Assembly (NCBI GenBank): GCA_963920575.1
Contig: OY986972.1
Span: 12,164,010-12,228,009, forward strand
Source of the DNA: Narthecium ossifragum
Taxonomy: Eukaryota; Streptophyta; Magnoliopsida; Dioscoreales; Nartheciaceae
Reading direction: 5' to 3'
DNA: 64,000 bases
Shown here: positions 22,862 through 34,456 of the stretch, one piece after another
Layout: the number at the start of each line of letters is the position of its first letter
Numbering within the stretch: position 1 is the first letter of the stretch
Notes under the pieces: model-generated
Seen by the model: the letters and a program-made list of their open reading frames with translations, nothing else
The model's database searches: none
What the model was told of the DNA's origin: nothing
Position numbers and translations under genes: made by a program

Positions 22862-23116
22862 TTCCCCCTTCCTTAAGAATTGGCCTTGTCCTCAAGGTCA
22901 GAGTCAAGTCAGGTAGGGTGGCTCTATGTGGCTGGACCGAATCATCTTGCTTCTGTAGCTCTGGACTCGGTGGGGAGAAACCAGGTCGATCCCATGATGG
23001 GTCCAGGGGTAGCAGGGGCAGTGCTGAAGGAGCATCTGGAGGTCAATCTGACGGCTCAGGTAGCTCCAAGAATAAGATCTTCAATGGCTCTCCTGGATCA
23101 TCCTCATCATGTCCCA

Positions 23117-23779
23117 TCAGTAGTGTTTGCCCATGACCATAGTCTGATCTCCATAGTCTGATCTCCATAGTCTGATCAACTGTGTAGGGACTTGGCTTGA
23201 ATCTAGGTCAAGCTGGCTTTGGTCCAATCTGAAGTGAAGATGGCTGGACCACGCTTCTGCTGCACTAGTCTGGGCTTGAAGTTGGTTGAACCAAGTTGAA
23301 TCTTCAGCTGTGCTGAGTAGTACTCTAGTCCAAACATGTCTGACATGGTTGGCTCTACCGGTGTCAATCTGGACTTGAGTCAGTTGTGCCAAACCGGTGT
23401 TACCATCATAGTCAGATCTGATCAGATTGGATATGGCATCTGGGTAAGGAGGGTAACTCCTTTCATGGCTCATATCAACCTTTGAATGCTTGATCAACGG
23501 CTGAGGATGCATCTTGATCACCTGGAGTTGATCTGGATGGTCCTGATTGCTGGGGACTCTTGGATCAGGTTCAGATCGAAGATCGGAACCACTGGATCGA
23601 AGATCAGGTTGATCAAACGGCTGGATCAAGTTGCAGTCTTGATCGGTCGGCTGAGAAGCTGCTGGAGCTGGATCAATGGCGAAACTAGCTCGTCGGAGAG
23701 TGGCAACGGCACAGTAGGCTTCGCAGGGACGTGGGGGTTCCATCCGTACAATCTGATCGTCGGATTGGGCCTCATACAC
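23117..23779 (-). pseudogene. B protein, C-terminal part (B1)
   Basis: This frame of 220 codons contains the blocks shared by all B copies and partly by A. They are RSYPPYPDAISNLIRSDYDG near the middle, GLAQLTQVQ, and AAEAWSSHLHFRLDQSQLD near the end, then a degraded form of the WRSDP..WSWATLL block that is intact in other copies. There is no match to retroelement enzymes. It is separated from the N-terminal frame at 24104-24700 by stops and frameshifts. Function unknown; it may derive from Gag. Confidence 0.55.
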
Positions 23780-24103
23780 GACGGATCTGAAGGTAGCGGC
23801 GTGGTGGATGTCGTCGCCGGGAGATCGTCGGTGATCTAGGCCGCGACGGTGCTTTAGCTCGTCGGGAACAGGTACGGGAAGGTCTTGGGACCTTTCTCGT
23901 GAGGTCGGATCTTGGGATCAACCTCTAGATATGGTGGAGTGGAGGTGGCCGGAACAGGGGCGTTCGCCGGAGTTGAACCTCGGTTATCCAAGCTTCCTCC
24001 GTGGTCGTGGTTGGCCACGGTGGCTTTCGGGAAGGACACCGATGCTTCCTCGGTGAGTAGGTGGGAGAGGACGACATCGGAGGGGCGGCGTTGGGGTGGT
24101 AGC

Positions 24104-24700
24104 TCAGGGGAGACCCGTCGGCGCGGATGATGAGCCGGGACGAAGGGTAGTCGGCTCCAGAGTGAGCCGAGTGGAAGGTGAGGGATGAGCCGATGGCGAG
24201 CCGCGGCTTGAGCTAGGGACGGGCTGAATCCAAGGAGGAGAGAGAAAACCAGGGGAAATTCCGAAAAAATATGGAAAAATAGGGAAAATTCTGGAAAAAT
24301 CAGGAGAAGGTGGTGGAAAGTGTTCACCCTGGTCTGGCAGAGGTTGCAACAGCAGGTGCTTTGGTTCGATCTGACAATCAGACGGTTGTTGCTCCTCGAC
24401 TAGCTCCTGGATCTCCTCTCCCTTACTGATTGTTGGTGTCTTAGTCGGACTCGAAATTACAACCGGAGTCATAATCTGAGTTGGCTCAGGGTCCGGTTCC
24501 GAAATCTGGATTGCAGCTGGAATAGGGGTCTGGCTCAGAGTCTGAGTTATCGTTGACCACCTATTGGAGATCTGCTTCAATTCCTTAATATTGCCTTCCA
24601 CCCTCCTACTATTACGTTCCATCAAGGTTGAACAGAGATTTACCTCGGCCTGCAGAATCTTAATTTGTTGTTCCCACCACTCATGGGATACTCTATACAT
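24104..24700 (-). pseudogene. B protein, N-terminal part (B1)
   Basis: Starts about 50 bp after the primer site, where gag normally begins. The N-terminal 50 residues (MYRVSHEWWEQQIKILQ.., then CSTLMERNSRRVEGNIKEL) are rich in heptad-like Leu/Ile and could form a coiled coil, as N-termini of plant gypsy Gag often do. The rest is proline/serine/threonine-rich, with PEP-type stretches such as SEPDPEPTQIM. B2 and B3 have the same start and composition. There is no capsid-like or zinc-knuckle motif. Confidence 0.55.
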
Positions 24701-24764
24701 GATGGCGATGTTTCCGGAAGGTTATGGGTCGCACAGGCGGTGCAACGGAGCTCTGATACCAAGT

Positions 24765-26083
24765 TGATACGAGCGGTCTACTCGTAATCCTCTCGTATCG
24801 GGTCTCTACTGCTCCAATCGATCAGAATTGGCCTGATCGAACTTGATTTGAGTCCCAATTGGCTGAATCTAGCTAGCTGGATCGGATCTGGCTTGAGCTG
24901 GTTCGGATCTGGCTGAGCATGATAGGATACGAACTGATTGGGTCAAGTTTGATTTAATCTGGATCAGGCTAACCGGGTTGGATTGGGCTAAGTGGCCGGA
25001 TTGGGCTGGATTGGACTTGACTCGGATTAAGTGGCTGAGCTGAATCAGGTTAGAGTTGGTTGAGCCAAATTGGTTGGGCTGAACCGGCCTGGATCCGAGG
25101 GCTGAGAGTCGCCGGAGTGGATCGCCGGCTTAGGGCCGTCGGCGGCAGTCGGGATCTTGGCAGGGAAGGTCGTGGGTTGACGGGGAACAGATCCACCAGA
25201 GTGGATCGCCCGGAGGGATGCCGGATCAATGGGATCTGGGGGGAAACGACGGTGAAGGTTGGGTCGGCCGGCGTCGGGGACGACGGGGGAGGCTCCGGGA
25301 GTGGCTTAGGAAGGTTGGGATCGGTTTAGGGAGGTTGGCTGGGAACTGGGTAGGGATTTGGGAGGTTAATGGCTGTCGGGGTCGTGGAAGACAGCGGCGG
25401 CTGTGAAGTGGGGAACGACGGGGAACGCATCGGGGAAGACGAAGGAGGCGGAGGAGCGGCTTGGCGAGGTCGTGGGCTACAGGGGAGGTCGAAGGTGGAC
25501 TTTGGAGGTGACGGGGACGGCCGGAGAAGGCTGAGGGAAGGACGGCCGGCGGTAGGGTTGCAGCACGCGGAAGAGAAGAGAGGAAGAAGATGGCGTTGAC
25601 GTGGCGGAGAGAGGATGTGACGGGGAGAGAGAAATTCCGGTGAAGGCGGTGCCGGGCTGCGGAGAAGGTGACCGACGGGGAAAAAGGTGGATCGATGGTG
25701 GATTTTCTGGTGGAAGTTACATTACCTATTCTATCAACTATTCTTAATTCTTCATCATTCATCATCATAATACAAACTACTGAGGTCCTTTTATAGAGAC
25801 CTTGACAGAGTCCTAATCCAACTAGAAAACCCCCTTGCTTAATTAGCAAGTAATAAGGTTTCAAACTCAACTCAACTTCCTAACTCAAATGGACTCTTAA
25901 TTAATTCATAACAATCAAATATTAACTAGGACTCAATAAAATATAAAAGACTAATGATAAATCCTAATCAAATACTCTAATTTGAACTAGGGAAGTCCAA
26001 GTCAAACTAGGAAAGAGGCTGAACCAGTTTGGTTCCTCTTCTGGGTTCGGGTCCAGTTGGACGAGTCGGATCGACTCGTATCA
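24765..26083 (-). repeat. B1 5' LTR
   Basis: Reads TGATACGAGCGGTC ... ATCGACTCGTATCA. It lies next to the primer site, which identifies it as the 5' LTR on the minus strand. Length 1319 bp against 1334 for its partner. Confidence 0.85.
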
Positions 26084-26300
26084 CGTTCGCCCCCATCGTG
26101 CCGCCGATCATGCTGGTGATGGTGAAGAGCCCTGTGGTGGATAAGTTTGATCTGGGCAAGTTGAAACTCCGGTTGGTGATGACGGCGGCCGCGCCATTGG
26201 CGTTGGAGCTGCTGGCGGGCTTCGAGGCCAAGTTTTCCGGCATCCATGTGCAGGAGGCATATGGTCTAACAGAGCATAGCTGCATGACGCTGGGCGGCCT
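26084..26300 (+). pseudogene. 4CL-like fragment, 3' half of the split locus
   Basis: The frame begins FAPIVPPIMLVMVKSPVV, continues through a VMTAAAPLALELL block and reaches VQEAYGLTEHSCMTL, the A5-type motif of plant 4CL-like acyl-activating enzymes. With the 5' half it covers about 95 residues of an adenylation domain. ATP-binding P-loop, C-terminal lysine and peroxisomal signal regions are absent, so it is a relic. A short partly duplicated stretch (FEAKF..GIHV) recurs at about 26297-26330. The proximity of simple repeats suggests capture by a mobile element rather than a gene in place. Confidence 0.75.
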
Positions 26301-26329
26301 TCGAGGCCAAGTTTCCCGGTATCCATGTC

Positions 26330-26440
26330 AACCGTGCTCTCCCATACGCCGCCCATGGGTTCCCATGCGCGCCGCCCATGGGTTCCCATGCGCGCCACCA
26401 ATGGGTTCCCATCCGCGCCGCCCATGGGTTCGCCGTGGAC
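26330..26440. repeat. Short GC-rich tandem repeat
   Basis: Four to five imperfect copies of a ~23-bp unit containing GCCCATGGGTTCCCATGCGC. On its right (26440-26530) an unbroken minus-strand frame reads RNYTSHEYVLAARSVLGY, which may be another small captured coding segment, but I do not recognise the family. Confidence 0.6.
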
Positions 26441-26529
26441 GCAGTCGTCAGGCGGAGTGGAGTAGCCGAGGACGCTCCTGGCGGCGAGGACGTACTCGTG
26501 CGAGGTATAGTTACGCTGTGAGCAGAACC

Positions 26530-26985
26530 TCCAGATCCACCGCCAGGAGGAGAGGAGGAGCCGGAGAAGAGGGGAGCCGAAGCCGGAGCCGGAGGGGAGG
26601 AGGCCGGGCGAGGTCGGAGAGAGTGAGATCCATTGGAGGTCGGGCGAGGTCGAGGGTGGACGGGGCGAGGGAGCGGGTGGACGGGGCGACGTTGAGGGTG
26701 GGCGGGGCGAGGGAGGCCTCGCGACTCTTCGACGCTCGCCATCTGTGCTTCCTTGTTGTAAGGCAGCGGGGCGGAGGCGGCGGGGGCGTGGGGGGTCGTT
26801 GTAGGTGGGGCGGGGGCGCTGGGCGAGGTGCCGGATGAAGAGGGAGGAGAGAAAGGGAGAAGGGGGGGAAAGGAAGAAAAGGAGAGGGGGAGAAACAGAG
26901 GAGGAAGAAACAAAGGAGGAGAGAGTGGGTGGGGGAGAGAGAGAGGTCGGGGAGAGAGAAATTGAGGAGAGAGAGAGAGGCGGGG

Positions 26986-27017
<32 letters not shown>

Positions 27018-28151
27018 GGGGGGCGGAAGAGAGAGATAGAGGTGGGAGAGAGAGAGGGCGGAGTCGAGGAGAGAGAGAGAGAGACAGGAGGAGAGAGAGA
27101 GACGGAAGAGAGAGAGAGAGGTTGAGGAGAGAGAGACCGGAGAGAGAGAGAAATCTTTACTTATGTGAGGAATTCCTTCATAGGCTAAGTAAGGAATTCC
27201 TCACATATAAGTAAGGAATCCATTGGATAAGTAAGGAATTCATATGCTAAGTAAGAGTAAGGAATTTATAGCCTAAGTAAGGAATTCCTCGAATAACTAA
27301 GGAATTCATAGACTAAGTAAGAGTAAGGAATTCCTTACTCTTACTTAGCCTATGAATTCCTTACTTATTCTATGAATTCTCTACTTATGCGAGGAATTCT
27401 TTACTTAGCCCATCTTCTCTCTCTCCATCGACTCTCTCTCTCACCTGATCTTTCTCTCTCCATTGACTCTCTCTCTCTCACCTGATCTTTCTCTCTCCGC
27501 CCCTATCTCTCTCTTTCGCCCCCGCTCTCTCGCCCTCCCCCCCCTCTCTCTTCCGCCCCCTCTCTCTCCAGCCGATCTCTCTCCCTCCATCCACTCTCTC
27601 CTCTCTGTCTCCCGCTCTCTCTCCATCCACTCTCACCCCCCTCTCTCCAACCCATCTCTCTCTCTCTCTCCCTCTCTCTCCAGCCGATCTCTCTCTCCAT
27701 CCACTCTCTCCTTTCCTCCCTCCCTCTCTCCCCCACTCTCTCCTCTCTCCATCCACTCTCTCCTTTCCCACTTTCTCTCCATCTCTATGCATCCACTCTC
27801 TCTCTACAGCTTGAGAGTTAAATCCATTACAACCTCTCTCTCTCCACCCGACCTCTCTCTCTCTCCGACCTCCCTCTCTCGATCTATTTCTCTCACTTCC
27901 TTGAAGTATTCATTAAAAATTAAAGGATTCCTGACTTAAAAATTGAAGGATTCCTGACTTAAAAATTGAAGGATTCCTTCTTTTCTCCCACTATCTTCCT
28001 CACTCGCTCTCTCTCTCTCTTCCTTAACAATTTCCTCTTTCCTCCTCCTTCCCGCAGCCTCCCTCCCTCTCTTTACGACACAAAGAGGAACAATAAAGAA
28101 AATAATGAAGGAATTCGTATAAAATAATGGAATACATCCACTCTCTCTCCC
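26530..28151. repeat. GA-rich, GAATTC-palindrome and CT-rich block
   Basis: The order is GC-rich (26530-26840), GA-rich (26840-27150), a cluster of AAGTAAGGAATTCC-type motifs in both orientations (27150-27420), then CT-rich (27420-27890), and three copies of AAAAATTGAAGGATTCC near 27918-27985. It mirrors the design of the tandem units to the left. A purine arm and a pyrimidine arm around palindromes could form a large hairpin or triplex. No gene is seen. Confidence 0.7.
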
Positions 28152-28351
28152 NNNNNNNNNNNNNNNNNNNNNNNNNNNNNNNNNNNNNNNNNNNNNNNNN
28201 NNNNNNNNNNNNNNNNNNNNNNNNNNNNNNNNNNNNNNNNNNNNNNNNNNNNNNNNNNNNNNNNNNNNNNNNNNNNNNNNNNNNNNNNNNNNNNNNNNNN
28301 NNNNNNNNNNNNNNNNNNNNNNNNNNNNNNNNNNNNNNNNNNNNNNNNNNN
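28152..28351. other. Assembly gap
   Basis: A run of exactly 200 N. It lies in a CT-rich repeat, so the true length is unknown. The frames that cross it are meaningless. Confidence 1.
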
Positions 28352-29018
28352 ATTTTACCATAATTCCTCTCTTATGATCAGGAAAGCCATGACGCTTGCT
28401 CTCCCTTGTCTTTCACTCGATCAATCAACTGCTTTTCATCTCTCTCACACACGTGCGTAAAATGAAATAATGAAGTTCACAAATCTACGTTTAGAGATTT
28501 TTTTTCTTTAATTTTCATGTTATTTCACAATAAACATTGTAAACATCTCATTTTTTTAAAAATTGTATCTGATTCTAAGTAATCCTGATTAATAATTAGT
28601 GATTTCTTAAATAATCCTCTTTTATAATACATGATTACCTGCTCATAACCGAGGAAGGGATGGAGTCATAATCTTTAATAAATATTAAATTTGTTCGAGG
28701 TCCGTAAGATCAGTACATGTTGATAATGAATCCTAACTTATAATAAAGAATTAGCAGCGTATAAGTGAGGGACCCTCATATATATCTCAGGAATAATCAC
28801 TTATAAGAAAGGAATACCGACAATCAGAGAAATTTTTAGGCAAATCAGATAATCGCTTATCATCAATTTAGAAGAAAAATTGAGAAAAATCACCAATCGT
28901 GGATGTAAAAATCAATTATCAGCTACATCCTTTCATTTTCCTTGCCTAGACAAAATTGATGAAGAGTAGGCAAGCTATCGTCTCGTTCTCTGTGTCTTTT
29001 CCCATCCCAAAAGCCTCT
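28352..29018. other. AT-rich, nothing recognised
   Basis: Intergenic-looking sequence between the gap and the C2 LTR. No gene, repeat family or RNA gene seen. Confidence 0.4.
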
Positions 29019-29912
29019 CTCCATGTCGCGTCCCGACCCGTGAAAGCCCAACCGGGCCGGGCGACGCGAACCGAAACCTAACAACCACGGAAAAATTTGG
29101 CGAGGGTTCCCTCTAACCTATTGGTCTCCCTAAACAATTCATCAAATAAGCCCTCAATTTTAACAGACCTATAATTAACAGAACCTCAAACCAAAGATTA
29201 CAATACCCAAAAGTTTAATATAAATACATAGCCTCGAAGAGGACAAGATCCAAGTACAACATTATATACTCCCGTAGGAGACTAACTAACAAAGGGTTCG
29301 AAAGCTGTAAAGGATCACCACCTCTCAGACTCCGCCTGGCGTCGCCGCACCGCCGACCAACTGCATGGTAGGGGCCACCGAAGAGGAGCTAATGCCTGCA
29401 CCTGCAAAACGCAGCTCGGGTAGGAGTGAGCAACTAAACTCAGCAGAGAAACTACACTACGACACACAAAAGGAAGAGGAAAACGCAACAGTGTCACCCT
29501 CTAGTAAAGCTTAGGTGTATACAGGGGCCCCATAACACCACCGCGTGTCCATGAGGTTCACGATCATGATCTTCAAGAAGAACTGGTCACATGATGGGTC
29601 ATGCACAGTAAGAAGAAACCAACACTGCTGACTCACAAGCAGGAAACCGGTAATGTTGGCGAAAAATGGCACCGCTGAGTAGGCACACCCTCTACTCAAA
29701 AATCGTCATAGCTGGACACCGGTTACACCTAAGAACTCGACTAGAAGCCGACACGACCTCTAACATCATCAATCAACAGGTGTACGAGTCATCTAAGCTT
29801 ATCATCGAATTCGACTGTACACCACAACTCAAACCAGGACCAAGCTACCCAACCCCGGTCCTAGGGCTAAATCCGAGCTTCCAAGCCTCGAGACGGCGAC
29901 CCACAGATCGTC

Positions 29913-30742
29913 TGATACGATGCACCTTCTCTAGGGCTTTCGTATCTGGTCTCTTGCCTAGTCTCGGCTCCTCCTTAGCCAAAGCTATGGCTAGGTCGAG
30001 ATATACCTTTAGGGTTTTAGGAGAAGCACCCTAGGTATTCAACAAGGAAGGCTGAAAACCGGAGGAGAGAGACAGATGAGGAAGAGGATTACTTTGCAGC
30101 TTCCTCAATGGTTGGCTGGCTTCTCTTGGAAATCCAAGCCTTGGAGAACGTGGGTGATGGCTGGTAGTGGTGATGATGGTGGCGGAGGAGTGGACGGCAG
30201 CGGAGAAGGAGACCGGTGATGGAGAAGGACCGGCTGTAGAGAGAGATGAAGGTGGCTGGTGGATTATGAGGAAACTAGGTTACAACTACTCCTAGGTTTA
30301 CAACTACTCCTAAATTATCCTACTAATAACTCTATTTTATTCTCATAATTCGTCATGCATAATACAAGCTATGGAGGTCTTTTTATAGAGGCCTCAAGAG
30401 AGTTCTACTACAACCTAAATACATTCTTGCTTGGACAGCAAGTAAAAGACTCTTACTAATTCAACTCAAACTGACTCCTAATAACCAGGAATGAACTATG
30501 TAAGCTAGTGACTTGACTCAACCAAAACTAGGACTCAATTAAATAGAAACTGGCTAAGCACAAACTGAACTCAAACTAGGAAATCAACTAAGTAAGCAAA
30601 CCAGTTAGGAAATAGGAATCCTTTTGGCTGGTTAGGCTTAGGACGTCCAAAGGGATCTGGGTACAGCCAACTCCTTGGCATGGGCCCACCCAAGCAAGGA
30701 CGTGGGTCCCTTCTTGGGATGGCTCAGTTCGACCTTGTATCA
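29913..30742 (-). mobile_element. Family A solo LTR in C2
   Basis: TGATACGATGCACC ... ACCTTGTATCA, 830 bp, perfect TSD TCGTC (29908-29912 and 30743-30747). The minus-strand TATA (inverse of TATAAAAAG) lies near 30380-30390. It is more diverged from the other A LTRs, with the same subtype as the LTR at 63880. Confidence 0.9.
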
Positions 30743-32614
30743 TCGTCCACGTCCTAACCTTATGCAACTAATGCACAACAAGATGCATGCTATGAACATA
30801 CGTAGATATAATAGATATAGCATGCAGTAATATGTAATGATAACATAACAAGGTCTGGGCTCGGCACTCTGCCGCCCTCGGTTGGTGAATATAAATTTAA
30901 GGTCAAGAACTGCTGTAGTGGTACCACTACCAACTGTCAGCTAGTTCACCAGCAACTTGCATCAGGAAGTAGCCCCGCAAACAACAGAAGGCAAACCACA
31001 CATATAAGGCCCTCGGTGCACGCCAGTATGTAAGGCTAAGGAAAGCAGTAGGGCCACTCGCCCACTTATTCTAAACATCTCAGTAGTCATCACTCTCCTG
31101 GTTCACCACTACCCCTAATATGGGGCTAACATGTTTAAGAGTATGTACAATTTATAAAGCCATAAGAAAACAGTACATGCAAAGCCCCGCGGGCAAAGCC
31201 AATGAAAACTCCTCTCTGTCACATAAAGGATTACTCTTTTCCCTAAGAAAAGATCGATCTTCCAGGTGTCAGGGAGCAGGTACCCTGTCGAGCTACAAGG
31301 GATCGATCCTCTCTCCAGGAAGATCGATCACCGTCGTGACTCACCCATGCCAGCCAAGGGACATGATCGATCTTGTCCAACCAGATGATCGATCCTTCTC
31401 GGGCTAAACATGACCAACCTAGAGGGATCAATCCTTCCTCGAGAAGGATCGATTCTGATGGGTTCTCCGGTGACCGGACGATGAGAAATACCATCGGAAA
31501 ACTCTACCAAATCCCACAAAACCTTGGGATCTAGTAGTACGAAGGACCACGAGTCCAAAACCGACACTTGCATTCAAAACAAACATGCAAATCGACGGAT
31601 TTAAGCTAAAGAACACAAGGAAACTCACAAACTCTCAAAAACCGAAAAACAAAGTAGGTTCCCTACCTAGCCAAAAGCTGCTTCAATCCCAGCTGCTAAG
31701 CCTTGGATCGTCCTCAATCTCTACAAAATCCGGCCAGATCTGAGCTCAAGAATGGCGGATTTCAAAAGGATTCAAAGGAGACGGTCGCGACCATTTTATA
31801 GACAGACGAACCGACTTATGAATGATCCTTCATGACGATCGCATCTTGACTTTCTGGCACTAAATGTGATACGATGCACCTTCTCTAGGGCTTTCGTATC
31901 GGGTCTCTTGCCTTATCTCAGATCCTCTTTAGCCAAATCTATGGCTAGGTCGAGAGATACCTTTAGGGTTTTAGGAGAAGGACCCTAGGTATTCGACGAG
32001 GAAGGCGAAGACTAGAGGAGGAGATGGATGAGAAGAGGGATACCTTGCAGCTCCTCTAGGGTTGGCTGGCTTCTCTTGGAGATCCAAGCCTTGGAGAACG
32101 TGGTGGAGGGAAGCACGGCAGCCAAGGGGACGCCGGGGACTTGGGGTTGGACGGCGGAGGTGGCTGGTAGCGGCGGTGATGATAGTGGCCGGCTGGTGGA
32201 GAAGAATCCGGCTGTAGAGAGAGAAGAAGGTGGCTGGTGGATTTCTGTGGAAACTAAGTTACAGCTACTCCTATATTACTTCTACTCCTAGGATTTATCT
32301 CTACTAAATAATAACTCTCATAAATTCGTCCATGCATAATTACAAGCTATGGAGGTCCTTTTATAGAGGCCTCAAGAGAGTTCTACTACAACCTGAATAC
32401 TACCTTGCTTTAATCTGCAAGTAACCAGACTTTCCTAATAAGACTCAATCTTATCTCAACTTCCTAATAACAAGGACTCATAATATGAACTGATTTAAGC
32501 AAATCATAAACTGAACTCAATCTAGGAAACTGACTCAATCAAGATAACTACTAACTAGGAAATCATCTAAGTAAGCAAACCAGCTAGGAATAGGATTCCT
32601 TTGGCCGGCTGAGC

Positions 32615-34456
32615 TTAGAACGCCCAAAGGGACTTGGGGTGCAGCCAACTCCTTGACGTGGGCCCATCCAAGCAAGGACGTGGGTCCCTTCTTGGAATGG
32701 CTCGGTTTGACCTCGTATCATCCCTCCTCCCTTCGAAATTGGCCTTGTCCTCAAGGCCTGAATGTGATGAGGAAAGTGGGCTCTTCTCTTCTCGAACCGG
32801 AGTGATGTGGCTGGACCGCAACTGTTGCTCTGTACTCGGCGGTGAGAATCCCGGTCTGGCCCATGGTGGATCTAATGGTATCCGAAGCGGCGAGTCAGGG
32901 GACCATGCTGCCGGTCTATAAGGAGGAGGCAGAAACTTAGGTGGATCTGGCGGCCTCTGGAACTCCAAGAAGTAGAGGGCGGCTGTAGATCGACGATGGG
33001 GCCACCTCAAGTGCTGGTGTCCTAGGTCAAAGACGCGGTCGACCTGAATCAAATCCTTCCAAGATGGAAGTAGACCAAAGACAGCGGCTGGATACAGTCG
33101 TGCCGAGGACGGAGCATCCGGGGGACGATCTGATTGTTCAGGTGGCTCCAAGCACGGGATCTTCAATGGTTCTTCTGGATCATCCTCGTCACGTCCCATG
33201 AGTAGTGTCGCCCATGACCATAGGACGGGATCTGATCTCCATGGCCTGGTCGGATGTGCAGGGTCTTGGCTTGATGCTGAGTCAAGCTCGCTTTGGCCCA
33301 GTCTGAAGTGAAGTCGGCTGGGCCACGCTTCTGCTGCACTATTTGGATCTTGATCAGGTTCAGTTTGACTGAGCTTGATGGAGCTTGGCTGGGTGCAATC
33401 AGATCTAGCCGGATTGATTCTGGCTGCATCCAATTGAGTCTGACTTAGCCTGGTCTGATCTGAGCTTGGTCGGATCTGGTTGGTGTAACCAAACCTGGTT
33501 GTGCCTGGATTGAATCTGTCCAAGTATTGTAAGCTGGAGTCTGACTCGATCGAGTGTGGAAGATGGAGTCGGACGATCAGGTTCAAACGGTGGTGATTTG
33601 ATCTGATCTGATCTGATGGTTGAGATCTGTCCAGTGCTTGAAGAAGCTTGGGATTGGATTGAGATCTGGCAGCTGGAGGTGGCCGGAACTCAATTGCTTG
33701 TGAGGGAAGCTCGTCGGAGTTTACATCCCATGGGGAAGAGGTAGTGAGAGGATGGGGGTTTGATACGGTTGGCGGATCTGGAGGGGGTTTGGGGTCGGCC
33801 TCGGTAAGGATACAGGAAGGGTCAGGAGGTTTAGGGGACGGTCTTTGGTGGCTTGAGAGATCCTTCAGTGGGCCATGGAAGGAGGTTATGGTAGGATCAG
33901 GGGCAGGTAGGCAGCGATTACCTTGGGGGTTGCTGCGGGAGTTGAAGGAGATGGATTTGGGAGCCGGCTGGTTTGGGGATGGAACGGGGTAGGAATGAGG
34001 AGGGCCTTGGTGGGGGTTACATGGTACGGGGAGGGCATGAACTGAGGTAAGGTCGGTGGCTGCAGTTTTGTGGACTTCAGGTGGATTGCCGGAGATGACA
34101 ATCGGCTGTAGGGCTGGAGAACAGGGGGCCGTGGGTTGGTAGGGGGAAAGAGGGTGGCCTTGATTAGTGGTGGGGGCTGCCGGGGAGGAGTAGGGAGAGT
34201 TGCTGGTCGTGGGATGTGGTGTGATTGGGTGAGGGGGCAGCGGGTGTTGTTCATGGTTTTGGTCATGGGGCAGCTCATGGGTAGGTGGAGTATGAGGAGT
34301 CCTAATCCCGGTAGAGCTGGGTTTTTGTTTTGCAATCCAAGTTGCAGCTAGAATGGGATTTTCTTTGGAAATCTGAACTCTGGTAGGGCTTGACTGATTT
34401 GTAGGAGAATATCGTTGGATCATTGCTTCCCATTGTTCTACTGAAGGGTATGGCAA
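32615..34456 (-). CDS. A protein, main frame (unknown, proline-rich)
   Basis: 613 codons on the minus strand, the longest intact frame of the window, inside a nearly unmutated element. The N-terminus YPSVEQWEAMIQRYSP repeats a motif also encoded just upstream (VEQWKEAV). The middle is proline/serine/threonine-rich and low in complexity. Toward the C-terminus lie conserved blocks AAEAWPSRLHFRLGQSELD, WRSDPVLWSWATLLMGRDED and PLKIPCLEPPEQSDRPPDA, then GLEDKANFEGRRDD over the polypurine tract. The frame then reads into the 3' LTR to WAF. The first two blocks recur in family B. The LEDK..FEG motif resembles the C-terminal end of chromovirus Pol, suggesting descent from such an element. Possible roles are a Gag-like packaging protein or spacer without function; I cannot decide. 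Confidence 0.55.
   Translation of the reverse strand: MPYPSVEQWEAMIQRYSPTNQSSPTRVQISKENPILAATWIAKQKPSSTGIRTPHTPPTHELPHDQNHEQHPLPPHPITPHPTTSNSPYSSPAAPTTNQGHPLSPYQPTAPCSPALQPIVISGNPPEVHKTAATDLTSVHALPVPCNPHQGPPHSYPVPSPNQPAPKSISFNSRSNPQGNRCLPAPDPTITSFHGPLKDLSSHQRPSPKPPDPSCILTEADPKPPPDPPTVSNPHPLTTSSPWDVNSDELPSQAIEFRPPPAARSQSNPKLLQALDRSQPSDQIRSNHHRLNLIVRLHLPHSIESDSSLQYLDRFNPGTTRFGYTNQIRPSSDQTRLSQTQLDAARINPARSDCTQPSSIKLSQTEPDQDPNSAAEAWPSRLHFRLGQSELDSASSQDPAHPTRPWRSDPVLWSWATLLMGRDEDDPEEPLKIPCLEPPEQSDRPPDAPSSARLYPAAVFGLLPSWKDLIQVDRVFDLGHQHLRWPHRRSTAALYFLEFQRPPDPPKFLPPPYRPAAWSPDSPLRIPLDPPWARPGFSPPSTEQQLRSSHITPVREEKSPLSSSHSGLEDKANFEGRRDDTRSNRAIPRRDPRPCLDGPTSRSWLHPKSLWAF

Larger units (their letters stand above)
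21528..26083 (-). mobile_element. Family B LTR retrotransposon, copy B1
   Basis: A complete non-autonomous LTR element of 4556 bp on the minus strand. It has two LTRs (21528-22861 and 24765-26083), a primer site perfectly matching initiator tRNA-Met (TGGTATCAGAGC on the minus strand, 24750-24761), and a polypurine tract AAGGAAGGGGGAA next to the other LTR (about 22862-22874). The TSD is TGTTC/CGTTC. The interior (22862-24764) codes for the proline-rich B protein in pieces. No RT, RNase H, integrase or protease motif was found on either strand. Confidence 0.85.

Noticed and set aside
16551..28145. Terminal inverted repeats of one giant transposon
   Set aside because: The shared segments stand in a different order at the two sides and no TSD was found; the assembly gap hides the right edge.
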